Assembly: GCA_001898035.1 (NCBI GenBank)
Contig: MKRX01000001.1
Span: 185,318-249,317, forward strand
Source: Armatimonadetes bacterium 55-13
Lineage (GTDB): Bacteria > Armatimonadota > Fimbriimonadia > Fimbriimonadales > Fimbriimonadaceae
DNA length: 64,000 nt
Direction of reading: 5' to 3'
Below, piece after piece: positions 17,627 through 26,400 of the stretch. The translations under genes were made by a program, and so were the position numbers. The stretch's first letter is position 1. Each line of letters begins with the position of its first letter. Under the pieces are notes generated by a model that saw only the letters and a program-made list of their open reading frames with translations, was not told the DNA's origin and made no database searches.

Positions 17627-19289
17627 CCCTCTTCCACCGATCATTGTTTGCGGCTATGGCCAGGTGGGTTACCGTGTTGCCACGTTGCTCTTGCGTGCTG
17701 ATGAGAACTTCGTAGTGGTTACCGATCGGTCTCGGACTGAGTGGATGCGCCCCTTGCAAGAGAACGGCATTTTGGTGGTGTATGGGGACGCCCGTGACGA
17801 GCAGGTTCTGATTGAGGCAGGACTGATGGATGCGCGGGCGCTCATTGCTTGCACTTCGAATGACCTCACCAACATCGAGATCGCTCTGGATGCGAAGCGA
17901 TACCGCCCCGATCTCCCCATCGTCGCCCGCCTCTTCGACCAGAACTTGGCGACTCAGCTTGAAGGAACGCTCGGAGTTCAGCAAGCGCTGGCCATGTCGA
18001 TCGTAGCCGCGCCTGCTTTTGCGGCGGCGGCATTCGGGGATCATGTGGCGAGTGAATTCTCCATTGATGGAAAGCGCTTCGGCGTGTTTCGGATCAACGT
18101 GAGTCAGAAAGACGAATTTGTTGGCCAGAACCTCAAGCAATTTTGTGAATCGCTGGGCATGGTTTGTCTTTTGGCAAGAAGGGTTGAGGGAGAACTCGTC
18201 CTTAATCCACCTTCAGAATTCCTGATTCAGGATGGGGACATCTTGAAACTCTTAGGACCTGCCGAGGCGATTCATAAGCTGCGCCCGGAGGTTGCAAGGG
18301 GAACCAAGTTCTGGACGGAAACGGAGACCCTGCGTAAAAGTATCAGTCCGCTCTCATTCCTCAGGTTTTTTGCCGAGTTGTGGCGTAATGCTTCGCGCGA
18401 AATTCGAGCGGTCTTGATTTCAATCAATCTTCTGACGCTGCTGAGCGTGTTCGTCTTCAGCTTCGGGATGAATCTGAGCTTTGCGGACGCCCTCTACTTT
18501 GTGATCACGACGGTGACGACGACGGGCTATGGTGACATCTCACCCAAAGATGCCTCAGTTTGGTTGAAGGTGTACGCCTGCCTCATGATGGTTTTGGGCT
18601 CGGCCTCGGTGGCGGTGCTTTATTCGATCGTAACCGACTACATCGTGACCGCAAGGTTACAGCAGCTGGTAGGGCGGCAGAAGGTGCCAGAAAAGGATCA
18701 TGTCATCGTGGCGGGGATCGGAGACGTCGGCTACCGAATCATCGAAGAATTGGAGCGGATGGGCGCGAAGGTCGTTGCGGTAGACCTTGACGGCGCGAGC
18801 AAATACTTTGGCACCTTGCGCAACCGCGTTCCGGTGCTGGTTGGCGATGCGCGCGACCGTGAAACCTTGAAGCGGGCGGGAGTGGAGAAGGCGGTCGCGA
18901 TGATCGCCGCGACAGGTGACGATGCCGTGAATCTGAGCATTGGCCTGGCGAGTGAGAGTTTGAATCCGGCGTCTCGCTCCGTCCTTCGGCTCTTCGATGG
19001 CAACTTCGCTCAAAAGGTGGAATCGCTGTTGAATATTGACACCGCAATGAGCGCCTCCAGGATTGCGGCTCCAGCTTTCGTGTGTGGGGCGTTCTATCCG
19101 GGGTCTGTGGCGGCGTTTGTCTTACAAGACCACCTGTTCTGCGTGATCAAAGGGAATTGCCCCGATCCTTCAGACGAGTGGCAATCTTGGCCGCTGGTGA
19201 TTTTGGCGAACGGCAAGGTGGAACGTGAAGGCGAAGGTATTGGGATTCGTATTGCCGCTCGGGGGCTGCGGGCGATTCAAACGAACTAA
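17619..19289 (+). CDS. potassium channel with N- and C-terminal RCK (TrkA-N) domains
   Basis: The 556-residue protein runs: RCK_N domain (7-140, CGYGQVGYRV nucleotide loop, GDARDEQVL), RCK_C/TrkA_C (about 145-215), a two-helix pore (about 262-345) with the K+ filter TTGYGD at 301-306, and a second RCK_N (about 360-500, AGIGDVGYRI). Most RCK channels have the RCK domain after the pore only. Here the pore is flanked by RCK units on both sides. It would gate K+ flux in response to nucleotide or ions. The start lacks a ribosome site and overlaps the 27-codon ORF. Its stop shares CTAA with the convergent lutBC gene. Confidence 0.88.
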   Translation: MSSPLPPIIVCGYGQVGYRVATLLLRADENFVVVTDRSRTEWMRPLQENGILVVYGDARDEQVLIEAGLMDARALIACTSNDLTNIEIALDAKRYRPDLPIVARLFDQNLATQLEGTLGVQQALAMSIVAAPAFAAAAFGDHVASEFSIDGKRFGVFRINVSQKDEFVGQNLKQFCESLGMVCLLARRVEGELVLNPPSEFLIQDGDILKLLGPAEAIHKLRPEVARGTKFWTETETLRKSISPLSFLRFFAELWRNASREIRAVLISINLLTLLSVFVFSFGMNLSFADALYFVITTVTTTGYGDISPKDASVWLKVYACLMMVLGSASVAVLYSIVTDYIVTARLQQLVGRQKVPEKDHVIVAGIGDVGYRIIEELERMGAKVVAVDLDGASKYFGTLRNRVPVLVGDARDRETLKRAGVEKAVAMIAATGDDAVNLSIGLASESLNPASRSVLRLFDGNFAQKVESLLNIDTAMSASRIAAPAFVCGAFYPGSVAAFVLQDHLFCVIKGNCPDPSDEWQSWPLVILANGKVEREGEGIGIRIAARGLRAIQTN

Positions 19290-21166
19290 GGCAGCCGTAC
19301 GACGATTAACTCCCGGGGGCCGTGGACTCCCCGAACCAAAACGCCTTCGATATCCGCGGTGCGACTGGTACCGGTGACAATGACCGAGGTGCGCGGCGTC
19401 ATGCGATCAAGCGCGTCTTGAAGCGTGGGGACGATCTCTTTCACGAGACAAACATGAACGGGGGGCGCCAGGGAAGCCAAACGTGCCCGGCCCGAACCGG
19501 CGGAGATCACGATGCTGCCGGTTTCGGCAATCGCGAAATCAGCAAGGGTCACTCCAGCGTCTGCTTGCCAGACGTCTCCCGTGACTCCCGCCACTCGAAT
19601 TCCCTTCGCGCTCGCGATGGCGTCTGCATCGTAAATACAAATCTTCTCGGAGAGATCGACCTCTTCCAACGATTTGTAAGTTCCGCCAAGGGCAACAAGC
19701 TTCTCCTCAAAGGAGCCCCAGATATCCGGTGTGGCGGATGTTTCCGGCAAAGGCGCCGAATCGTGGGGGGCATGTGCGGCGGGAGGCTCTTCGACGGTGG
19801 CTCGATGGTTCTTCCACCACGAGCGGAAGGACCGGCCCTGGCGATGTGGAAGCGAGTGGAATTCATTCCAACCGCTCTTCATCGGGTGGGGGGCGACCGC
19901 CGAGGCCATGGGAAGCATCTTCAATCCAACTTTCCACGCTGAAGGCATGTTCGCCCCAGTGGCAAAGAGGTTCCACTGAGCCGGGTCTTTGATCGCGCCT
20001 TTTCGGGTGGCTTCGTCACGGAGCTTAAGAAGGAGGTTAGGAATCGGAATCTTGACCGGACAGACTTCTTCGCACGCTCCACACAAAGTGGAAGCCTTGG
20101 CGAGATAGCCGAGCTTTTCAACCCCTTCCAACGCGGGAGCCAGAACTGCGCCCAGAGGGCCGGAGTAAACGTGTCCATAGGCGTGCCCGCTTGCTTGGCG
20201 GTACACGGGGCAAACGTTGAGACATGCGCCACAGCGAATGCATCGAAGGATCTCTTTGTAGGGACCTTCGAGCACGTTCGAGCGACCGTTATCCAGGAGC
20301 ACCAGGTGAACTTCCAGAGGGCCGTCGAGTTCGTCTTCTCGCCGAGGGCCGGAAATTAGGTGGGTATAGCTGGTCAAGCTTTGACCAGTTGCGGACCCGG
20401 CAAGGAGCTTGAGAAAGAGGGGGAGATCCTTTTCTGCCGGGAGCATCTTTTCGATCCCCATGACGGCGATGTGGACATCGGGAGCGGTGGTCGAAAGCCG
20501 ATTGTTGCCTTCGTTTTCTACCAGAACGATGCGACCGGACTCGGCGATGGCGAAGTTGACACCCGAAACCCCCACCTTTGCTTCCCTGAACTTTGCCCGA
20601 AGGTGGGCTCGGGCCTGCATGGCGAGTTCACTGGCATCTTCTGTGTACTCGCCGAGTCCTTCACGTGCAAAGGAGCGGGCGATTTCTCGGCGGTTCTTGT
20701 GGATGATCGGGGTGACGATGTGGCTGGGATGATCGTGATCGATCTGCACCACGTACTCGCCTAAGTCGGTTTCCACTGGTTCGTAGCCAGCTTTCTCCAG
20801 ATATTCGTTGAGGTGGATCTCCTCAGTGGCCATAGATTTGGCCTTGGCGATAACCCCTCCTCCGGGGGCCGCCGCCTTGACGATATCGAGAATAATCCGG
20901 TTCGCTTCCTTACCATCCTTCGCTTGATGAACTCGGATGCCGTTCTCCTCGCATTTGGCAATCAACTGAATTTGGAGTTGACGGAGGTTATCCAGGACGT
21001 AGTCCTTGATGGCCGCGGCTTGAGTGCGGGCGGCCTCGGAATCTTCGAAGGAATTGGCGAGCGCGGTCAGTCGCGAGGCCGTCTTCTGGACGGACGCTGC
21101 CCGGACGCTGTCCGTCTTGGCTTGAGGAACGGTGCGGGCATATTTCTCAACCGGAGATCGTTTCAT
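19286..21166 (-). CDS. lutBC: LutB-LutC fusion, lactate oxidation iron-sulfur/LUD protein
   Basis: The 626-residue protein starts at ATG 21166, overlapping the lutA stop by ATGA. Residues 1-290 are a LUD domain and the LutB body. Ferredoxin-type cysteines follow at 309, 312, 315 and 319 and at 362, 365 and 369. After a Pro/His-rich linker (about 445-470) comes a second LUD domain that matches LutC (DAGVTLADFAIAETGS and TADIEGVLVRGVHGP). In Bacillus LutB and LutC are separate proteins that with LutA oxidise L-lactate to pyruvate. Here they are one chain. The gene follows rhaB and lutA, so lactate derived from rhamnose is a likely substrate (inference). Confidence 0.87.
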   Translation of the reverse strand: MKRSPVEKYARTVPQAKTDSVRAASVQKTASRLTALANSFEDSEAARTQAAAIKDYVLDNLRQLQIQLIAKCEENGIRVHQAKDGKEANRIILDIVKAAAPGGGVIAKAKSMATEEIHLNEYLEKAGYEPVETDLGEYVVQIDHDHPSHIVTPIIHKNRREIARSFAREGLGEYTEDASELAMQARAHLRAKFREAKVGVSGVNFAIAESGRIVLVENEGNNRLSTTAPDVHIAVMGIEKMLPAEKDLPLFLKLLAGSATGQSLTSYTHLISGPRREDELDGPLEVHLVLLDNGRSNVLEGPYKEILRCIRCGACLNVCPVYRQASGHAYGHVYSGPLGAVLAPALEGVEKLGYLAKASTLCGACEEVCPVKIPIPNLLLKLRDEATRKGAIKDPAQWNLFATGANMPSAWKVGLKMLPMASAVAPHPMKSGWNEFHSLPHRQGRSFRSWWKNHRATVEEPPAAHAPHDSAPLPETSATPDIWGSFEEKLVALGGTYKSLEEVDLSEKICIYDADAIASAKGIRVAGVTGDVWQADAGVTLADFAIAETGSIVISAGSGRARLASLAPPVHVCLVKEIVPTLQDALDRMTPRTSVIVTGTSRTADIEGVLVRGVHGPRELIVVRLP

Positions 21167-21885
21167 GCTGGGATCGCCTCCGCGAGAAGTTCGGCAAAGT
21201 GGCGAGTCACAATATTGAGCCCCTGCCTTTGGATCAAACCGCTCAAATGCATGAGGCAGCCCATATCTCCTGAAACGATGGTGTCCGCGCCGGATTCGAT
21301 AATGTTGTGCAGCTTCTCCGATCCGATACCATCGCTCAGCTTGCCGTGGGTCGCGGCGAAAGCGCCACCGAATCCGCAGCACTGCTCCGATTGGGCAAAC
21401 GGCACGATCTCGATTCCAGGCAAGGAGCGAACAAGTCGCTCTTGCTCATCCTTTAAGCCAATTCCTCGGCCATGACAGGCGCGGTGAAAGGCGACCTTAC
21501 GACCAGAAAACGGTTTGGCCGAGCCATGAACCGGCCACGAATCGATCCCCAAGTTCTTGACCAAGAACTCACCGAGTTCAAAGCACTCCGGGTGCTCCAA
21601 TTCCGGAAAGAGCATGGAGTAACCCTCGCGCATCATCGCAGTGCAAGAGCCGCTGGGAGCAATAACAGGGATTTCCTGGGTGGGTTGAAGAACTTCCAGA
21701 TTGTGTTTCGCGATCTTTCGAGAAGCGGCCCAATCTCCGGCATTAAAAGGTGGCTGTCCACAACAGGTCTGCCGTTCTTCGAACTCGACTTCACATCCCG
21801 CATGCTCCAAGACTCGCACCGTGGCGATTCCGACCTCTCCGTAGAAAGCGTCGCAGAGGCAGGTGAGCATGAGTTTGATTTTCAC
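21163..21885 (-). CDS. lutA: LutA-like Fe-S oxidoreductase (two CCG domains)
   Basis: The 240-residue protein has two cysteine-rich CCG repeats: QTCCGQP after the first and EQCCGFGG in the second, with further Cys at SGSCTAM and ACHGRG. This matches LutA/GlpC-type proteins. I chose GTG at 21885, which overlaps the rhaB stop as GTGA and gives the family-like start MKIKLMLTCLCDAF; a TTG nine bases earlier is possible. It works with the downstream LutBC fusion in lactate oxidation to pyruvate on the inner face of the membrane. Confidence 0.88.
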   Translation of the reverse strand: MKIKLMLTCLCDAFYGEVGIATVRVLEHAGCEVEFEERQTCCGQPPFNAGDWAASRKIAKHNLEVLQPTQEIPVIAPSGSCTAMMREGYSMLFPELEHPECFELGEFLVKNLGIDSWPVHGSAKPFSGRKVAFHRACHGRGIGLKDEQERLVRSLPGIEIVPFAQSEQCCGFGGAFAATHGKLSDGIGSEKLHNIIESGADTIVSGDMGCLMHLSGLIQRQGLNIVTRHFAELLAEAIPA

Positions 21886-23234
21886 TGGGGCCAATACTCC
21901 ACCAGGTTACCGCTCCGAGAGATGACGGACTCCATCTCTTCCGAATCCTTAAAGTGTCCGGAGGCCATGAATTGCATTCCCAGGTTGCCGAGAACGGTGG
22001 CTTCGACAGGTCCAGCAGCGACGGGTAAGCCTGAAAGATCGGCAATCTTTTGGCAGAGCGCCGCGCTCTGAGATCCGCCACCTCCGATCCGAATCATGTT
22101 GGCGGCTTGTGCCCCAACTTTGGCGGCTTCAAGCGGCTGTTCGGCAATCGCACGGGCAAGGCTACCCAGCGCGAGTCCAGCCCATTCCGCATGACTCTCC
22201 GGACGATTGTCGACCTGATTGGCGCACGCTTCCACCATGGAATCGGGATTAAAGAACTCGGGGGCAAACAGGTCAGCATGCTCATGAGAAGCGGTTGCAC
22301 TCGCCAGCCAATCGGGCACAGACTCGGTCACCCCAAGCTCTTCGTGAAGTCGGTTAACCACATAGAAGCCGGGGATGTTCTTTAGGAACCGGACGCGGCC
22401 ATCCCCCATGCGCTCATTGGTGAAGTTGGCCGCTTCTGCTTCCGGAGTCGCGATGGGTTCGTCCCGTATCAACATTGCCAACGACCAGGTGCCGACATTC
22501 ACGTAAAGCTGATTTTCCCGCTGCGCGCCAAAGCCTTGAAGAGCCGATGCGGTGTCATGGCTACCAACATGGGCGAGCCTGACTCCGGGAGCGATGTCTC
22601 CACCGAGCGTTCCCGCCTTTTGCGGTTGTCCTTCCGGGACGGGCCAGCCTGCGATTTCGAAGGCGCGGGGCGACCATCGGCAATCGAGACCCATCAATTG
22701 GGTTGTCGAAGCTTCCGTGAGTTCATGGTGAACTTCACCCGAGAGCAGGTAGCCAAGCAGATCGGGAAGGATCAGAAAACGAGCGCGGGACGGCAAGCTG
22801 GCATCTTCTTTTTTTCGAGCGTACAGCTGACAAATGGTGTTAAAGGGCTGATGTTGGATACCGGTCTGCGCATACAACTCGGCTCGATAGGGCGCTAACT
22901 CTTCGAACGCCGCGGCATGAGAGAGATCGCGATAGCAGACGGGTTGGTCGATCAAATTGCCGTTCTGATCAATAAGCCCATGGTCCACACCCCAGGAGTC
23001 GATGGCGAGAGTGGACTGGATGAAGTTGGCGGAGGCATAGTCGGAAGCGCGCTTGCAGAGCCCCAGGATGGAGTCGAGATCCCAAAAAAGCTTGCCGTTT
23101 CTTTCAAATGGAGCATGAGGGAATTGCTCGATGACCTCGAATCGAATTCGACCATCTTCGAGGTATCCCGCGGCGAACCTGCCCGAGGAAGCCCCCAAAT
23201 CAACCGCAACGGCCCCAAAATCTCGCTTTGCCAT
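21882..23234 (-). CDS. rhaB: rhamnulokinase-like FGGY sugar kinase
   Basis: The 450-residue kinase starts with the ATP-binding loop AVDLGASSGR. It shows the rhamnulokinase-type DSWGVDHGL, the VCYRD segment, the SHDTASA region and a late GGGGSQS phosphate loop. It would phosphorylate L-rhamnulose (or fuculose). It is first in the operon rhaB-lutA-lutBC with 4-bp overlaps between genes. That order suggests that L-lactaldehyde made from rhamnulose-1-phosphate is turned to lactate and then oxidised. The isomerase, aldolase and lactaldehyde dehydrogenase are not in the window. Confidence 0.85.
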   Translation of the reverse strand: MAKRDFGAVAVDLGASSGRFAAGYLEDGRIRFEVIEQFPHAPFERNGKLFWDLDSILGLCKRASDYASANFIQSTLAIDSWGVDHGLIDQNGNLIDQPVCYRDLSHAAAFEELAPYRAELYAQTGIQHQPFNTICQLYARKKEDASLPSRARFLILPDLLGYLLSGEVHHELTEASTTQLMGLDCRWSPRAFEIAGWPVPEGQPQKAGTLGGDIAPGVRLAHVGSHDTASALQGFGAQRENQLYVNVGTWSLAMLIRDEPIATPEAEAANFTNERMGDGRVRFLKNIPGFYVVNRLHEELGVTESVPDWLASATASHEHADLFAPEFFNPDSMVEACANQVDNRPESHAEWAGLALGSLARAIAEQPLEAAKVGAQAANMIRIGGGGSQSAALCQKIADLSGLPVAAGPVEATVLGNLGMQFMASGHFKDSEEMESVISRSGNLVEYWPQ

Positions 23235-23307
23235 GAATTGTGAATTATTCCCGCTTTCAATTATTTCTGACTAAAACGGAACCTGGGCGCGTCTAATAGG
23301 GGAACGC

Positions 23308-23955
23308 ATGGGAAACGTGCTCCATTTCATTCAAGCCGGTGGGATCATCATGATCCCCTTATTGCTTATGTCGGTGGCCTCTGTGGCCATCATCGTTGAA
23401 CGTTGGATGACGTTCAAACAGGATGGCGACCTAGCAGATGGACTCCTCAAAAGGGTGCTTCGATTGACCGAGGACGGAGCATTTGACGATGCCGTTCGGG
23501 CTTGCGACTCACGTTCAGGGCCGGTTGCGGCTTGCCTGGGGGCGGTGATGAGACACCGTCAACTGGGGGTCTCCAACGTTGAGCGAAAGGTTCAAGAAGT
23601 TGGCGAGAAGTACTTTCAACGACTTGAGCGTTTCCTTCCCGTTCTAGACACCACCACAACCATTTCACCTTTGCTCGGGCTATTGGGCACGTTGTTCGGA
23701 ATGATTGGCACGTTCCAGGCGATTTCGGGTGCAAAAGATCAGAATGCGAATGACCGAATTCTCTCAGGAGTTGGAGAGGCACTCTACGCTACCGCCACGG
23801 GTCTCACGATCGCCGTTATATGTTTCGTGGCCTACAACTACTTTTCATCTCGTCGTCGGACGATTGTTCAAGAGACGGAACAATCGGTCACGACCTTGAT
23901 CAACGCGCTTATCGCCCAGAATCAGATTGAAGAGCGAGAGAGTTTGAAGGCGTAG
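23308..23955 (+). CDS. MotA/TolQ/ExbB proton channel family protein
   Basis: The 215-residue protein has three membrane helices (about 12-32, 110-135, 155-180), with the conserved stretch LDTTTTISPLLGLLGTLFGM typical of ExbB/TolQ. It would form a proton channel that powers a TonB-type partner. The TonB-like gene follows after 8 bp. No ExbD/TolR gene, normally between the two, is present. It diverges from the rhaB operon with a 73-bp shared upstream region. Confidence 0.87.
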   Translation: MGNVLHFIQAGGIIMIPLLLMSVASVAIIVERWMTFKQDGDLADGLLKRVLRLTEDGAFDDAVRACDSRSGPVAACLGAVMRHRQLGVSNVERKVQEVGEKYFQRLERFLPVLDTTTTISPLLGLLGTLFGMIGTFQAISGAKDQNANDRILSGVGEALYATATGLTIAVICFVAYNYFSSRRRTIVQETEQSVTTLINALIAQNQIEERESLKA

Positions 23956-23963
23956 AAATAGGG

Positions 23964-24767
23964 ATGCCAATGGACTCTGCACAGATCAATAAACTCTGGA
24001 TCGCCTTAGGCGTGTCCGTCGGTGTCCATCTTTTCGTCGCGGTCATTGCAGAAGTTGGATCTTCCGGTGGACCGAACAAGAAAACCGAAGCGCCACCCGT
24101 TGAGATCTCGAGAGTGGCCTTGGATGGAACGTCTTTGCCTTCTGGAAAGGGAAATGCTGCGTTCAATTCTCCTGCCTCCGTCTCCAGCCCCGGTGCGGAC
24201 GGATACGTGAGCCCCCTTCAGTCGCTTGAGGCGGGCGTGCCGATGAAGATCAAATTGCCTCCACCTACCGCCTCGCAGTTCCCTGACTCACCAACTTCCT
24301 CGGACTCGCGTCAGCAGCCCCCAACTCGAAGTGAAACGAACTCGTCTTCTATCCCAGAAAACCAGGCCCCTTCATCCCCTACAACGAACCAAGAACCAAA
24401 CCGTACCAGTCCTCCTCGTCCTTCTGACTCCCAACCGGCTAGCCAGCCTTCTCGCCCCAGCACCGCCGGAAACCAGGGCCAAGTGCGTTCACGAGGGCCG
24501 AATCGGGCAGCGTTGCCGACGTTCACCGTCGAGCCAGCAGTCCCCCAGAGTCTGATGACCTCGGGGGTGACCAGTTGGGTTGAGGTTACAGTTCAGGTTG
24601 CGGCAAGCGGAACTCACACAGAGAGCATCGATAAAAGCTCGGGAAGCGCAGAGGTCGATCGGCTTGTTCTCGACGCCCTGCGGCAATGGGTTTGGGACCC
24701 GGCTGCTCGAAATGGCGAAACCATCGATTCTTCCCAAAGCTTTCAGTTCAAATTCAAGGCTCGGTAG
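23964..24767 (+). CDS. TonB-like energy transducer
   Basis: The 267-residue protein has one N-terminal membrane helix (about 10-28, LWIALGVSVGVHLFVAVI, with the GVHL motif of TonB family anchors). A long Ser/Pro/Gln-rich spacer (about 85-185) replaces the usual Pro-Lys repeats. A C-terminal TonB domain follows (about 190-267, TSWVEVTVQVAASG ... LDALRQWVWDPAARNG). It would carry energy from the ExbB/TolQ partner to outer-membrane receptors. Being downstream by 8 bp of that partner supports the call. Confidence 0.8.
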   Translation: MPMDSAQINKLWIALGVSVGVHLFVAVIAEVGSSGGPNKKTEAPPVEISRVALDGTSLPSGKGNAAFNSPASVSSPGADGYVSPLQSLEAGVPMKIKLPPPTASQFPDSPTSSDSRQQPPTRSETNSSSIPENQAPSSPTTNQEPNRTSPPRPSDSQPASQPSRPSTAGNQGQVRSRGPNRAALPTFTVEPAVPQSLMTSGVTSWVEVTVQVAASGTHTESIDKSSGSAEVDRLVLDALRQWVWDPAARNGETIDSSQSFQFKFKAR

Positions 24768-24822
24768 CCAGTCAAATCAAAGTCCCGTTGAGCCTCGATC
24801 CACCGGTATGCTTTAGCTCTCT

Positions 24823-26304
24823 ATGGGCGACAAGATTTTCCGTCTCTATGACACCATGTCGAAGCAGGTTAAGCCACTCGAAACTCGCGAGCCTGGACAT
24901 CTCCGCTTCTACGCGTGTGGTCCGACGGTGTATTCCTATGCCCACATTGGCAACTTTCGTAGCTTCCTGACCGCCGACCTCATTGTTCGAACGGCGAAAG
25001 CATTAGATTGGAAGGTCACCTTCGTGAATAACATCACCGACGTCGGACACCTAACCGGTGACGACGTCGCCGATAGCGAAGGTGAGGACAAGCTTGAAAA
25101 GGCTCTGCGAAGCAAGGAAGGCGAGAGCTTCAATAACGTTTGGGAGTTGGCCGAGCACTACACCGCCGCTTTTGAGCAAGATTGGCAACGGCTTAATTTG
25201 CAGGAGCCAAATGTTCGGCCCAAGGCGACTCAACACGTACGCCAACAGATTCTCGCCGCCGAAGACCTGATCGAGAAAGGATTTGCCTATGAGACTCCAA
25301 CCGGGGTGTATTACAGCGTCGAGAGCTTCCCTAAATACGGAAAGCTCAGTGGCAACACCCAGGAGAACCTCCGACAAGCGGTTCGGGAAGTGGTGGTCGA
25401 TGACAATAAGCGAGCTCAAGCAGATTTTGCTCTTTGGAAGAAAGACGATCATCACCTGATGCAGTGGTATTCGCCCTTCGGTTGGGGGTTTCCCGGCTGG
25501 CATATCGAATGCTCGGTGATGGCGCGTGAATATCTGGGCGATACCATCGATTTGCACAGCGGCGGGGAAGACAACATGTTCCCGCATCATGAATGCGAGA
25601 TTGCGCAGTCAGAAGCGCTGACCGGTAAGCCCTTCTGCAATCACTGGGTCCACACTCGCTTCTTACAGGTGAATGGTGAGAAGATGTCTAAGAGCCTGGG
25701 CAACTTCTACACGGTGAGAGATTTGATCGCGAAGGGCGCCGATCCACTGGCGATCCGATATGCGCTGATTTCCGGAATCTATGGCAAGCCCTTGAACTTC
25801 ACCGACCAGGGCCTAAGAGATGCTCAAGCGAACATCGAGCGCTATCGAAAGGCGGACGAACTCGTCGCTAACGTGACCAAAGAGGGTGAAGACAAACTGG
25901 GGGCGACTCTCGAAGAACTTTACGATCAGGCGCTCGATGCGCTGGCGAACGATCTCAATACTCCCGTAGCACTTGCCAAAGCCTTGGAAGGCGCGCGTCT
26001 GATCTTGCGTGAAGGTGAAGACTTGACCATCCCCTCGGCGGCCAGCGGCAAAAGGTTTCTCGACCGAATCAATGACCTCCTGGGCATTGTTCGGTCAAGC
26101 TACGAGATGGCTGAAGCCCCAAAACCTGCCGCTCCGCAGGTCGACCCTCAACTCATTGAATCAAAAATTGCCGAAAGGGCGGAAGCAAAGAAATCCAAGG
26201 ACTTTGCTCGGGCCGATGCGATTCGGACGGAGTTGGATGCTCTCGGCATTGAACTGCGTGATACGCCAACCGGTACCGAATGGGTGGCAAAAAGCAGTAT
26301 TTAG
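24823..26304 (+). CDS. cysS: cysteinyl-tRNA synthetase
   Basis: A full-length 493-residue class I synthetase. The CGPT zinc Cys and the HIGH-type motif YAHIGNF are near the N terminus. The other zinc ligands lie in WHIECSVMA and HHECEIAQSEA. The KMSKS loop is GEKMSKSLGNF. The DALR helical domain closes the protein. It charges tRNA-Cys in the cytosol. It lies 55 bp after the TonB-like gene. Confidence 0.97.
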   Translation: MGDKIFRLYDTMSKQVKPLETREPGHLRFYACGPTVYSYAHIGNFRSFLTADLIVRTAKALDWKVTFVNNITDVGHLTGDDVADSEGEDKLEKALRSKEGESFNNVWELAEHYTAAFEQDWQRLNLQEPNVRPKATQHVRQQILAAEDLIEKGFAYETPTGVYYSVESFPKYGKLSGNTQENLRQAVREVVVDDNKRAQADFALWKKDDHHLMQWYSPFGWGFPGWHIECSVMAREYLGDTIDLHSGGEDNMFPHHECEIAQSEALTGKPFCNHWVHTRFLQVNGEKMSKSLGNFYTVRDLIAKGADPLAIRYALISGIYGKPLNFTDQGLRDAQANIERYRKADELVANVTKEGEDKLGATLEELYDQALDALANDLNTPVALAKALEGARLILREGEDLTIPSAASGKRFLDRINDLLGIVRSSYEMAEAPKPAAPQVDPQLIESKIAERAEAKKSKDFARADAIRTELDALGIELRDTPTGTEWVAKSSI

Positions 26305-26400
26305 ACGGGTTTTTTAAACTTCCTAAAGTTGATAACGTAAATGCGGCTATTCCAGTTAAAGCAATTTGACGGGAATATTGACATTCGGAGGGGTTAACCA

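Noticed and set aside
21167..21382. Upstream extension of the LutB-LutC frame
   Set aside because: It lies inside lutA in another frame; the ATG at 21166 overlaps the lutA stop as ATGA and fits the family N terminus.
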